Source of the DNA: Paracoccaceae bacterium
GTDB lineage: Bacteria; Pseudomonadota; Alphaproteobacteria; Rhodobacterales; Rhodobacteraceae
Assembly: GCA_002401945.1 (NCBI GenBank)
Contig: NVUP01000014.1
Span: 17,316 to 23,838 of the forward strand
Reading direction: 5' to 3'
Length of the DNA: 6,523 nucleotides
Position 1 is the stretch's first letter; each line of letters starts with the position of its first letter. Positions 1-6,414 of this stretch are shown piece by piece. The notes under the pieces were generated by a model. That model made no database searches, was not told the DNA's origin, and saw only the letters and a program-made list of their open reading frames with translations. The translations under genes were made by a program, and so were the position numbers.

Positions 1-755
1 CGGAACCTCTGCCCCCCATCGGTATCGGAAAAGGTAGAGAAATCATGTTCAAAACAGACCTGTGGCGCAAAACCGATACGCCCCTCACCGCGCCCCAGTT
101 CAAGAGTATACAGTGAATCATCGCCATAGATGAACAGCCGCGGGTCCGGGTATCCCGCCCGCTCAACAGCCTGACGGGAGATGAAAAAGCCGACGAAGGA
201 GGTCACATCAATCGGGCAGAGATCGCCTTGATAAGCGGAATGAGGAATGTGAAAGCCATTGCGCCCCTTGCGCAGGGTGTTGAAAAACTGTCGGCCGGTC
301 CAGAACGGGTTGCGCGAGGGGCGGTTCATTTCGCAAATCTCACCGCTGGGGAAATAGACCGCCGCCGCCAGCGCGTCCCAATCCCCCAGGGGCAGGCCAT
401 GAAACGCCGCCAGCGCCCCCGGCGCCGGGCGGCCGTCATCATCCATCAGCACCAGCCAGTCGGGATCATGCCGCCCCATCGCATGGCGCATCCCCCACTC
501 AAAGCCGCCGGCGCCGCCAATATTTTGATCACTGCTCAACACATCCAGCCTCGGGTCACTCTGCGCCGCCAGCCAGTCACCGGTGCCATCCGTTGAGGCA
601 TTGTCGATCACCACCACCTTGGCCAGCTCCGTTGCCGGATGGTCCAGCAACCGCGCCAGGGTCACCTGCAGCTTGTCGAGCCGGTTATAACTCACCACCA
701 CCGCCACCAGGCGGCAGGGCAGAGATCGGCTCTGCGGTTGTAATGTCTGCTGCAT
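1..755 (-). CDS. Family 2 glycosyltransferase, N-terminal part (cut by window edge)
   Basis: The first 251 residues are visible, and the gene continues past the left edge. The protein starts MQQTLQPQSR and has a GT-A fold signature: a VAVVVSYNR strand at residues 17-25, VVVIDNASTDGT at 47-58, and the metal/nucleotide-sugar motif LVLMDDDGRP at 101-110 with its DDD at 105-107. Later come FIYGDDSLY (about 208-216), whose acidic pair is a candidate catalytic-base site, and an EHDFST stretch near 236-241. This pattern fits GT2 enzymes of the rhamnosyl/galactofuranosyl-transferase type, which move a sugar from a nucleotide donor to a growing glycan at the cytoplasmic face of the membrane. The exact donor and acceptor cannot be read. 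The ATG at 755 has AGGA about 8 nt upstream. It is divergent from the epimerase gene and probably belongs to a polysaccharide cluster extending leftward. Confidence 0.9.
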   Translation of the reverse strand, partial: MQQTLQPQSRSLPCRLVAVVVSYNRLDKLQVTLARLLDHPATELAKVVVIDNASTDGTGDWLAAQSDPRLDVLSSDQNIGGAGGFEWGMRHAMGRHDPDWLVLMDDDGRPAPGALAAFHGLPLGDWDALAAAVYFPSGEICEMNRPSRNPFWTGRQFFNTLRKGRNGFHIPHSAYQGDLCPIDVTSFVGFFISRQAVERAGYPDPRLFIYGDDSLYTLELGRGEGRIGFAPQVCFEHDFSTFSDTDGGQRF

Positions 756-800
756 GATCGGGATCCTGGTACTTGCGGTTCATCGCAAAACCCACAAATA

Positions 801-859
801 GCCTCTGCTGTCAAACGCTTCGTGCTGGGGCGACCGAGGAAGCGTTTGACAGCAGAGGC
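801..859. repeat. 21-bp perfect inverted repeat between divergent genes
   Basis: The arms at 801-821 and 839-859 are exact reverse complements, separated by a 17-nt loop. Each arm contains TTGACA reading outward: plus strand 846-851, and minus strand over 809-814. The repeat lies in the gap between the divergent glycosyltransferase and epimerase starts, so it is not a 3' terminator of either gene and it has no terminal T-run. It could hold divergent -35 elements or an operator, or be a dispersed palindromic element. No good -10 box is seen at 17 bp from either TTGACA. Confidence 0.85.
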
Positions 860-911
860 CCAAACCGGCACCTAACCACCAGCCTATTGTTCTTGTCACC
901 GGATACACCCT

Positions 912-1913
912 ATGCGCACCGCCCTTGTTACCGGATCCGCCGGCTTTATCGGCTATCACCTCTCGGCCCGCCTGTTGGCGATGGGATGGCGGGTGATTGG
1001 GCTGGATTGCCTGTCGCCCTATTATGATGTCACCCTGAAACAGCGCCGCCATGCGCTGCTCGGGGAATATCCCAAATTCACCCCGGTGATTGGCAAGCTG
1101 GAGGATCCTGACCAGCTGATGACGCTCTTTGCAGACCATCAACCCAATGTGGTCATTCATCTGGCCGCCCAGGCCGGGGTGCGCCACTCTATTGAGGCGC
1201 CGCGCGACTATCTCGAGTCCAACCTGATCGGCAGTTTCGAGCTGCTCGAGGCCGCCCGGGCCCATCCGCCGGCCCATCTGCTGCTGGCCTCAACCTCCTC
1301 GGTTTACGGTGCCAACACCGAGATGCCATTCAACGAGCGCATGATGGTCGAAACTCAGATGTCGTTTTACGCGGCCACCAAAAAGGCCACCGAGTCGATG
1401 GCGCATTCTTATGCACATCTGTACCAACTGCCGACCACCATGTTCCGCTTTTTCACCGTCTATGGCCCCTGGGGTCGCCCGGACATGGCGCTGTTCAAAT
1501 TCACCAAGGCGATGCTGGCGGATCAGCCAATCGACGTCTACAATCACGGGCGCATGAGCCGCGACTTTACCTATATCGATGATCTGGTGGCGGGCATTTG
1601 CGGGCTAATCGAGGCGGTCCCCGGCGATGCACCGGTGTCGGATCGCGACAGTCTCAGCCCTGTCGCCCCGTTTCGCAGCGTCAATATCGGTGCCAATGCG
1701 CCAACCCCGCTGATGGACTATATCGCCGCCATTGAGGCAGCACTGGGGAAACAGGCAAAAAAGAACATGCTGGAAATGCAGGCCGGCGATGTGCCCGCCA
1801 CCTGGGCCGATACCGGCTTATTGCAGGATCTGACCGGGATCACCGCGCAGGTGGATGTCACCACTGGCGTGCGCCGCTTTGTTGAGTGGTACCGGGAGTA
1901 TTACCAGGTCTGA
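912..1913 (+). CDS. UDP-glucuronate 4-epimerase (extended SDR family)
   Basis: A 333-residue NAD-dependent epimerase, a full length for the family. The N-terminal Rossmann motif is GSAGFIG at residues 8-14. The SDR catalytic elements are the serine/threonine run at 127-130 (STSS) followed by VYG, and Y153xxxK157 in SFYAATKK. The segment LDCLSPYYDVTLKQRR (31-46) and the AAQAGVRHSIEAP stretch (85-97) are typical of UDP-glucuronate 4-epimerases such as LspL/CapI, rather than of UDP-glucose epimerase or dTDP-glucose dehydratase. The expected reaction is UDP-glucuronate to UDP-galacturonate in the cytoplasm. The next gene, ugd, makes UDP-glucuronate, so the pair forms a short pathway, which supports the call. 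The ATG is placed directly before the Rossmann strand. Its Shine-Dalgarno is weak, only CCGGA near 899-903. The gene ends 116 bp before ugd. Confidence 0.92.
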   Translation: MRTALVTGSAGFIGYHLSARLLAMGWRVIGLDCLSPYYDVTLKQRRHALLGEYPKFTPVIGKLEDPDQLMTLFADHQPNVVIHLAAQAGVRHSIEAPRDYLESNLIGSFELLEAARAHPPAHLLLASTSSVYGANTEMPFNERMMVETQMSFYAATKKATESMAHSYAHLYQLPTTMFRFFTVYGPWGRPDMALFKFTKAMLADQPIDVYNHGRMSRDFTYIDDLVAGICGLIEAVPGDAPVSDRDSLSPVAPFRSVNIGANAPTPLMDYIAAIEAALGKQAKKNMLEMQAGDVPATWADTGLLQDLTGITAQVDVTTGVRRFVEWYREYYQV

Positions 1914-1933
1914 GCGCGCTCGCGGCAGATTTA

Positions 1934-2002
1934 AATTTAACATAATATGTTTCGCGCGCGAAACATTTGGGGCGATCCGCCGGGCGGGCCTGCCAGCCGG
2001 GC
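1934..2002. repeat. Direct repeat flanking ugd, left copy
   Basis: Bases 1934-1970 match 3338-3374 at 35 of 37 positions, differing at 1956 (G against A) and 1966 (T against A). A second block, 1986-2002, is identical to 3373-3389. The left copy has an extra GC-rich stretch between the two blocks, so the match is a gapped repeat. The copies start 1404 bp apart and enclose the whole ugd gene. The shared part starts with an AT-rich segment (AATTTAACATAATATG) and then a palindrome. Confidence 0.9.
1947..1966. promoter_or_regulatory. parS: Candidate parS centromere site, perfect 20-bp palindrome
   Basis: The sequence ATGTTTCGCGCGCGAAACAT is a perfect palindrome. Its half-sites TGTTTC and GAAACA are those of the widespread chromosomal parS consensus TGTTTCACGTGAAACA, but with a 6-bp centre in place of 4 bp. 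It also matches much of the RepABC-type parS pattern (GTT...AAC ends, GC centre). A second, slightly degenerate copy lies just downstream of parB at 3351-3370. Binding by the ParB encoded here is inferred. The alternative is an operator of ugd, since an AT-rich CATAAT lies just upstream. Confidence 0.55.
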
Positions 2003-2017
2003 GGAGCATTTAACAAC

Positions 2018-2023
2018 AAAGGA
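2018..2023 (+). promoter_or_regulatory. Ribosome binding site deciding the ugd start
   Basis: AAAGGA lies six bases before the ATG at 2030. The reading frame stays open upstream to an ATG at 1967, but that start has no such site and would add residues unrelated to the family in front of the MRIAMIGTGYVG beginning. Confidence 0.75.
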
Positions 2024-2029
2024 CAGTAC

Positions 2030-3334
2030 ATGCGTATTGCAATGATTGGCACCGGATATGTCGGCTTGGTTTCCGGGGTGTGTTTTTCCGACTTTGGCCA
2101 TGACGTGATCTGCGTCGACCAGAACGCCGACAAAATCGACCAGCTGCGGGCAGGAAAAGTGCCGATCTACGAGCCCGGTCTACAGGACCTGATGATGAAA
2201 AACGTCGACTCCGGGCGGCTGAGTTTCACCACCGATCTGGCGACGGCGGTGGCGGGGGCCGAGGCGGTGTTTATTGCTGTCGGCACCCCGACGCGGCGCG
2301 GTGATGGCCATGCAGATCTGACCTATGTGATGGCCGCCGCTGCTGAAATCGCCGCAGCGATCACCGACTACACTGTGGTGGTGACCAAATCCACCGTGCC
2401 ACTGGGCACCAACCGCCAGGTCAAACAGGTGATCGCCAAGGCCAATCCAGCGGCCCAGTTCGACGTCGCCTCCAACCCCGAGTTCCTGCGTGAAGGCGCG
2501 GCGATCGAGGATTTTATGAAACCCGACCGGGTTGTGGTCGGCGTGCAGAACGAGCGCGCCGCCGAGGTGATGGCGGATATCTACCGGCCACTTTACCTGC
2601 GCGATTTTCCAATCCTGACCACCGATCTGGAAAGCGCCGAGATGATCAAATATGCGGCCAATGCGTTTCTGGCCACCAAGATCACCTTTATCAACGAGAT
2701 CGCTGGTCTGTGTGAGCGGGCAGGGGCCGACGTCAAAGAAGTGGCGCGCGGCATTGGGCTGGACGGCCGCATTGGCAACAAATTCCTGCACGCCGGCCCC
2801 GGCTATGGCGGATCGTGTTTTCCCAAGGACACCGCCGCGCTGGCCCGCATAGGTCAAGACCATGCCTATCCGATGCAGATCACCGAAACGGTGATCCGGG
2901 TCAATGAGGAGGTCAAACAGCGCATGATCGAGAAGCTGCGCGATGCCTGCGATGGCAGCTTCAACGGCAAGACCATTGCGGTGCTGGGGGTGACCTTCAA
3001 ACCCAATACCGATGACATGCGCGACGCGCCCAGCCTGACCATTGTACCGGCGCTGATTGGCGGCGGGGCCAAGGTGCGGGTGGTGGACCCGCAAGGCATG
3101 GCTGAGGGCGAGGCGCTGCTGCCGGGCGTGAAATGGATGGAGGATCCCTATCACGCCGCCCGCAATGCCGACCTGGTGGTGCTGCTGACCGAATGGAACG
3201 AGTTCCGCGCCCTCGACCTCAAGGCGCTGGCGCATAAGATGGCCCGCCCGCGAATGGTTGATCTGCGCAATATCTACAGCGCCAAATCCGCCAAAAAAGC
3301 CGGGTTTGAACTTTATACCGCTGTTGGGCGCTAG
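2030..3334 (+). CDS. ugd: UDP-glucose 6-dehydrogenase
   Basis: A 434-residue enzyme of the UDP-glucose/GDP-mannose dehydrogenase family, of normal length. It oxidises UDP-glucose to UDP-glucuronate in the cytoplasm with two NAD+. The N-terminal NAD-binding domain has GTGYVG at residues 7-12 with D30 at the end of the second strand. The conserved VGTPT lies at 84-88, STVPLGT at 121-127 and NPEFLREG at 149-156. The central helix carries K207 and N211 (EMIKYAANAFLA), and the catalytic cysteine is C263 in GPGYGGSCFPKD. The C-terminal UDP-binding domain begins near VLGVTFKPNTDDMRDAPS. No key residue is missing. The product feeds the upstream epimerase. The gene is enclosed by a 37-bp direct repeat and ends at a strong terminator convergent with parB. 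Confidence 0.97.
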   Translation: MRIAMIGTGYVGLVSGVCFSDFGHDVICVDQNADKIDQLRAGKVPIYEPGLQDLMMKNVDSGRLSFTTDLATAVAGAEAVFIAVGTPTRRGDGHADLTYVMAAAAEIAAAITDYTVVVTKSTVPLGTNRQVKQVIAKANPAAQFDVASNPEFLREGAAIEDFMKPDRVVVGVQNERAAEVMADIYRPLYLRDFPILTTDLESAEMIKYAANAFLATKITFINEIAGLCERAGADVKEVARGIGLDGRIGNKFLHAGPGYGGSCFPKDTAALARIGQDHAYPMQITETVIRVNEEVKQRMIEKLRDACDGSFNGKTIAVLGVTFKPNTDDMRDAPSLTIVPALIGGGAKVRVVDPQGMAEGEALLPGVKWMEDPYHAARNADLVVLLTEWNEFRALDLKALAHKMARPRMVDLRNIYSAKSAKKAGFELYTAVGR

Positions 3335-3337
3335 GTG

Positions 3338-3389
3338 AATTTAACATAATATGTTTCGCACGCGAAACAATTGGGCCTGCCAGCCGGGC
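3338..3389. repeat. Direct repeat flanking ugd, right copy
   Basis: This copy starts four bases after the ugd stop codon and matches 1934-1970 with two differences, then 1986-2002 exactly. Here the two blocks are contiguous. Its GC-rich end forms a 6-bp hairpin (CCTGCC at 3376-3381, GGCAGG at 3387-3392) that the left copy does not form in the same way. Confidence 0.9.
3351..3370. promoter_or_regulatory. parS: Candidate parS centromere site, second copy near parB
   Basis: ATGTTTCGCACGCGAAACAA differs from the perfect palindrome at 1947-1966 by one central base and one outer base. The TGTTTC and GAAACA half-sites are intact. It lies about 140 bp past the parB stop codon, in a gap between convergent genes, so it is unlikely to be a gene operator. 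This is a usual place for a plasmid centromere. Recognition by this ParB is inferred from the similarity to parS. Confidence 0.5.
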
Positions 3390-3446
3390 AGGTCCGAGCA
3401 GGGCAGGGGGGCGAGGTTTTGAGCCAGACCCCTCCTTTAGAGACAG

Positions 3447-3482
3447 AAAAGGCGCCCCAGTGATGTCCCTGGGGCGCCTTTT
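3447..3482. terminator. Bidirectional rho-independent terminator between ugd and parB
   Basis: The arms 3447-3460 (AAAAGGCGCCCCAG) and 3469-3482 (CTGGGGCGCCTTTT) pair perfectly over 14 bp around an 8-nt loop. The plus strand ends in a run of five T, and the minus strand ends in four T from the AAAA at 3447-3450. It lies between the convergent ugd and parB genes and should stop transcripts from both sides. Confidence 0.9.
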
Positions 3483-3512
3483 TCATGTGCTAAAAACGGG
3501 ACTGCCTGCGGA

Positions 3513-4592
3513 TCACCGCCGCTGCAACAGCCACTCTCTGAGTTCCATGATCAAGGTCTCGTCCACGCCTGAGCCGCTCAGCTCGATCCGGTGCTTGCCC
3601 GGCGTGTAGCCCAGCCGCAGCCCCGGCGCCACCTGGGTATTGATACGCTCATCTTTGGCGGGCAGGTGGTCACGAATTCGGGGACCACTGTCCACCGGGG
3701 TCGCTCCATTTTCGGCCTCTGACTGCCGGGTTAGAGCCGCAGTTTCCGCCGCGCTGACCGCTGCCGACAGGATCCGCAACTCGCCCACCGGGGTGTCGCG
3801 CTCGCCCGCGCGCAGGTGACTGGTTAGGGTCTCAGTAAAACTGGGGTCTCGGGTGATCTCGCGCACCAGCGACAGGCCCAGCTTTTCATTGATCGCCACC
3901 GGGAACATAAGCACTGCATCCAGCGCCTCGACCAGAGCGACAAAGCTGCCGATTTTGGAGCGCTTGGCGCGGGTGGCATTGGCAAACAGTCCTTGTAGAG
4001 CCATCTTTTGATTGGGATAGACCCCCTCGCGCAGGGCGCGCACCGCAATCCGGGCGCGCTCATAATGGCTCAGATTGACCCGGATTTCATTTTCTTCAAC
4101 CATCGCCACATAGGCATCCCGGGCGCTTTCGGGGTGAATCACCAGCGCCTTGATACTGGCAAACTTAGACTCTGAAGTCTCGGCGTAGAGCCGTTTGAGT
4201 GCGGACAACCGCCGCCAGCCCGAGATCAAGCCGTGGGTCTTGCCATCGGGACGATCCCTCAACACCACCACTTCGATCGCGGTTTGCTGACCCCGGGCGC
4301 GCAGCGAGGCTATCAGCGCCCCCATCTCATCCTCAGCCTGTTCCAACCGATCGCGCACCAGGTGGGTCTCGTCGATCTGCTCCAACGTGATGCGTTCGAT
4401 CAGGCGACCATCGGCGCGGGCAGACTCCAGCACCGCGCTCAACTCGCTGAGCGCCGCCTGCGCCGCCGCGTCCGAGGCCACCTGGGCAATCGGCGCAGCG
4501 GTGGCCAGCGGGGTGCCAAGCGCCGATTTACGCTCGGGCGCCGCGCTGAGATAGCTGGGCTGCGCCGGGGTCAGCCGTTTGCGTTTGGCCAT
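3513..4592 (-). CDS. parB: Plasmid partition protein ParB
   Basis: A 359-residue ParB/RepB-type DNA-binding protein that should bind parS, load as a clamp and work with ParA to segregate the replicon. The N-terminus (MAKRKRLTP) is basic, like the ParA-contact region of other ParBs. The ParB nuclease-like domain spans roughly residues 60-190. Its GERR-type CTP motif reads SGWRRLSA (124-131), and the second motif is EENEIRVNLSHYERA (166-180). The ParB/KorB-like helix-turn-helix region follows, roughly 175-250. A low-complexity linker near 275-305 leads to the C-terminal domain, probably for dimerisation. An ATG at 4598 is also in frame, but AGGAG is only 2 nt before it and 8 nt before the ATG at 4592, so 4592 was chosen. 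It follows parA by 60 bp with no terminator between them, so the two are probably cotranscribed. The tryptophan in GWRR replaces the usual glutamate. Confidence 0.88.
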   Translation of the reverse strand: MAKRKRLTPAQPSYLSAAPERKSALGTPLATAAPIAQVASDAAAQAALSELSAVLESARADGRLIERITLEQIDETHLVRDRLEQAEDEMGALIASLRARGQQTAIEVVVLRDRPDGKTHGLISGWRRLSALKRLYAETSESKFASIKALVIHPESARDAYVAMVEENEIRVNLSHYERARIAVRALREGVYPNQKMALQGLFANATRAKRSKIGSFVALVEALDAVLMFPVAINEKLGLSLVREITRDPSFTETLTSHLRAGERDTPVGELRILSAAVSAAETAALTRQSEAENGATPVDSGPRIRDHLPAKDERINTQVAPGLRLGYTPGKHRIELSGSGVDETLIMELREWLLQRR

Positions 4593-4652
4593 GGTCATCT
4601 CTCCTCATGAGGTAAAGATCACTGATCCTGCCCCAAATCCTTTATTAGAGTC

Positions 4653-6053
4653 TTACTCAGCCGCGCGCTGCTGTTCCAATTCGGCGCGCCGCCAAATTCC
4701 CAGCAGCAATCGCTTGAAGGCGGCGTAGGTGGCATCGAAGGTTTCGCGGCCGCGGGCATAGGTCTCGCGGTTGAAATCACGATAGTCGGCCTCGTAGATG
4801 CCATTGACCTGTTCGCCGGCCTGACCGATCAGCGCGGTGAAATCCTGCCGGTGCGGTGACAAAGTCCGGCCCAGATAGGCCTGCATCAGCGCCGCCAGCT
4901 CGCCCTGCTGGGCACCGTCATAGCGGGTGATCACCGTGCGCACCGCCTCCCACTCAAAGCCCATCTCGGGACGCCCCAGCGCCCGGGCGGCGAGGTTCTC
5001 GCCATCCTCGATGCTGGCAAATGTCGAATGCAACATGTCAAAAAACCGCCCCGTAGAGTCGAATTCCAGGAACGAGGCGCCCATTGGCACCAGCAGAATG
5101 TCGGCCGCCGACAACCCGTTGATGGTCAGATATCCCAGCGCTGGCGGGGTATCTATGAACACCAAATCATACTCCCCCAGCACCCCGTCGGCGTCGAGCC
5201 GATCGGTGAGCGCATCCCACAGCTTCCAGCCGCGCGCCGCCATCCGCCAGACCGGGATCTGGAACTCAGCCCAATACAGGTTCAGCTGGGCGCCAATCAG
5301 GTCGATATTGGGCCAGTGGGTGCTTTGAATGACGTCTTTGGCGGTCATATCCATTGCAGCGGTCAGCGCCTCGTCCAGCGGCTGTGGGGCGTCACCACGA
5401 TCCAGCCGGCGCTGGTTCTCCAGCCGCAGATGCTCGCCGTAATGGCGCGCCAGCAGCGGAAAGGCAGTTTGCCATTCATCCTCGACCTTGCCGCCAAAGA
5501 TCGAGGTCATCGAGCCCTGACTGTCGAGGTCGATCACCAGCACCTTGTAGCCATCCAGGGCTGCCGACATCGCCAGATGCGCGGCGGTGCTGGTCTTGCC
5601 AACGCCGCCTTTGAAATTGGCCACCGCCACAATTTTGGCGGGCAGGCCTTTGGGGCGGTAGGGCAGGTAATTTTTGGCCTTGGAGCCCTGTTCGCCAAAG
5701 AAGGCCCGCAGCCGCAGCACCTCGTCCAGCGCGAACCACTTGGCGCCTCCCTCTGTTTCGGCGCGGCCCTGGGGCAGCTCGGGGTTGGCTTTGAGCACCC
5801 GGCGGAAATGGGCGCTGGCGACGGGGATCAGATAGCGGGTAATTTCCCAGGTGGAGAACAGCCGCAGCTGTTTACGACCCTGCTCATCCAGGCCCCGGCT
5901 GGACAGGTCGTGACGGCCGCGAGCGCAGGCGGCGGCAATCTCGGCAAAGCCAGCCGTGTCGGTGGGCTTGTCCAGTTCTGCCATCGCAACATCGGGGTCG
6001 ATGTTGAAATAAGGCGGCAGGGCCTGTGCGGTTTTATGAGAATCTTTTGCCAT
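4653..6053 (-). CDS. parA: Plasmid partition ATPase ParA, with N-terminal extension
   Basis: A 466-residue Walker-type ATPase. The deviant Walker A motif is KGGVGKT at residues 148-154 with its signature lysine K148. The A' motif is VIDLDSQGS (173-181) and Walker B is LVFIDTPP (297-304). The roughly 140-residue N-terminal extension includes a helical segment (RLFSTWEITRYL, 64-75, to about 119) that probably forms the helix-turn-helix domain of type Ia ParA proteins, such as those of P1 and RepABC plasmids. Such proteins bind the nucleoid and ParB-parS complexes to separate plasmid copies, and they also repress their own operon. The frame could begin at a TTG at 6068, but ATG at 6053 gives MAKDSHK and is preferred. 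The only upstream ribosome-site candidate is a weak ACAGG about 9 nt before it. parB follows in the same operon. A 21-bp inverted repeat 68 bp upstream is a candidate autoregulatory operator. Confidence 0.93.
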   Translation of the reverse strand: MAKDSHKTAQALPPYFNIDPDVAMAELDKPTDTAGFAEIAAACARGRHDLSSRGLDEQGRKQLRLFSTWEITRYLIPVASAHFRRVLKANPELPQGRAETEGGAKWFALDEVLRLRAFFGEQGSKAKNYLPYRPKGLPAKIVAVANFKGGVGKTSTAAHLAMSAALDGYKVLVIDLDSQGSMTSIFGGKVEDEWQTAFPLLARHYGEHLRLENQRRLDRGDAPQPLDEALTAAMDMTAKDVIQSTHWPNIDLIGAQLNLYWAEFQIPVWRMAARGWKLWDALTDRLDADGVLGEYDLVFIDTPPALGYLTINGLSAADILLVPMGASFLEFDSTGRFFDMLHSTFASIEDGENLAARALGRPEMGFEWEAVRTVITRYDGAQQGELAALMQAYLGRTLSPHRQDFTALIGQAGEQVNGIYEADYRDFNRETYARGRETFDATYAAFKRLLLGIWRRAELEQQRAAE

Positions 6054-6120
6054 CTGGATGCCTGTCAAAACTGCTGTTCCGGTGCAGCTTTAGCCATGGA
6101 TCACGCATGGATATGCTGCC

Positions 6121-6141
6121 TTTGTGCTAGAATAGCACAAA
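6121..6141. promoter_or_regulatory. 21-bp inverted repeat, probable parAB operator
   Basis: The arms TTTGTGCTA (6121-6129) and TAGCACAAA (6133-6141) are perfect reverse complements around GAA. On the minus strand the centre reads TATTCT, a fair -10 box, with a weak -35 (CTTCCA, 6152-6157) at 17 bp spacing. A start site here would give a leader of about 70 nt before parA. A palindrome over the promoter fits autorepression by a type Ia ParA. It could also be bound by the replication protein. Confidence 0.5.
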
Positions 6142-6150
6142 AGAGGGCAT

Positions 6151-6252
6151 ATGGAAGAAAAAGCTGCAGGTGTTTGGTGTTTCCTAAGCAAATCCGACAC
6201 TTACGGCAGTCGGAAAGCTCTCGGTTTGAGGCGTCGAAGATTTTTTTGCTAA
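6151..6252 (+). CDS. Possible 33-residue basic peptide (doubtful)
   Basis: ATG at 6151 opens a 33-codon frame ending in TAA at 6250-6252, with AAGAGGG three bases upstream as a close Shine-Dalgarno. The peptide begins MEEKAAGVWCFL and ends in an arginine-rich RKALGLRRRRFFC. The plus-strand TAGAAT at 6128-6133 could be a -10, but no good -35 is seen. It matches no family known to me. It sits inside the presumed origin and may be chance. Confidence 0.15.
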   Translation: MEEKAAGVWCFLSKSDTYGSRKALGLRRRRFFC

Positions 6253-6275
6253 GTTAATATCTAGTTATTTATAGT
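6246..6275 (+). promoter_or_regulatory. Possible sigma-70-like promoter toward the rep gene
   Basis: TTGCTA at 6246-6251 and TATAGT at 6270-6275 are 18 bp apart, with two and one mismatches to the consensus. They lie in the AT-rich tract and point toward the ATG at 6515. AT-rich DNA yields such matches easily. Confidence 0.25.
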
Positions 6276-6277
6276 TA
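6252..6277. repeat. Phased AGTTA repeats in an AT-rich tract
   Basis: AGTTA occurs at 6252, 6263 and 6273, that is 11 and 10 bp apart, about one helical turn each. The surrounding region is the most AT-rich of the window and is a candidate DNA unwinding element. Confidence 0.5.
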
Positions 6278-6342
6278 AGGGGCCTGGATGGCTCAGCAAA
6301 GCTCTTTTTTTAAAGGCTATGAGGGGGGTTTTTTGTAGGCAT

Positions 6343-6403
6343 GTGATTCCGAAACCACGTTAAAGTGAATCTGATCCCCCGATAGGGTGACTCTGAACCC
6401 CCG
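6343..6403 (+). repeat. Three iteron-like repeats, 22-bp period
   Basis: The 17-nt units start at 6343, 6365 and 6387, exactly 22 bp apart. Units two and three share GTGANTCTGANCCCCCG (15 of 17 identical). Unit one, GTGATTCCGAAACCACG, matches unit three at 13 of 17 positions. A spacing of about two helical turns, directly before a presumed initiator gene, is typical of iterons bound by plasmid Rep proteins. Confidence 0.65.
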
Positions 6404-6414
6404 TTGTGTAGTCC

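Noticed and set aside
228..596. A 122-codon plus-strand frame inside the glycosyltransferase gene
   Set aside because: The opposite strand encodes a continuous GT2 domain with the DDD motif. This frame is Arg/Pro/Ala-rich and looks like a shadow.
801..859. The inverted repeat as an intrinsic terminator
   Set aside because: Both adjacent genes point away from it, and no T-run follows either arm.
780..1277. A 165-codon minus-strand frame over the start of the epimerase gene and the divergent gap
   Set aside because: It overlaps the Rossmann-encoding end of the epimerase and runs through the inverted repeat. It has no recognisable motif.
1967..2029. An N-terminal extension of Ugd from the ATG at 1967
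   Set aside because: There is no ribosome site before 1967, and the added residues are encoded by the repeat region. The ATG at 2030 has a good site and a canonical family start.
2180..3235. A 351-codon open frame antisense to ugd
   Set aside because: It mirrors the ugd coding strand. ugd has every catalytic motif, and the antisense product shows no recognisable domain.
1934..3389. The direct repeats as ends of an insertion sequence around ugd
   Set aside because: No transposase lies between them. The copies are direct and differ by an internal insertion, and there is no clear target duplication.
5028..6257. A 409-codon open frame on the plus strand, antisense to parA
   Set aside because: It lies almost wholly opposite a clear ParA with intact Walker motifs. 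Its translation is a low-complexity shadow rich in Q, G and H, caused by GC-biased codons, and it matches no family.
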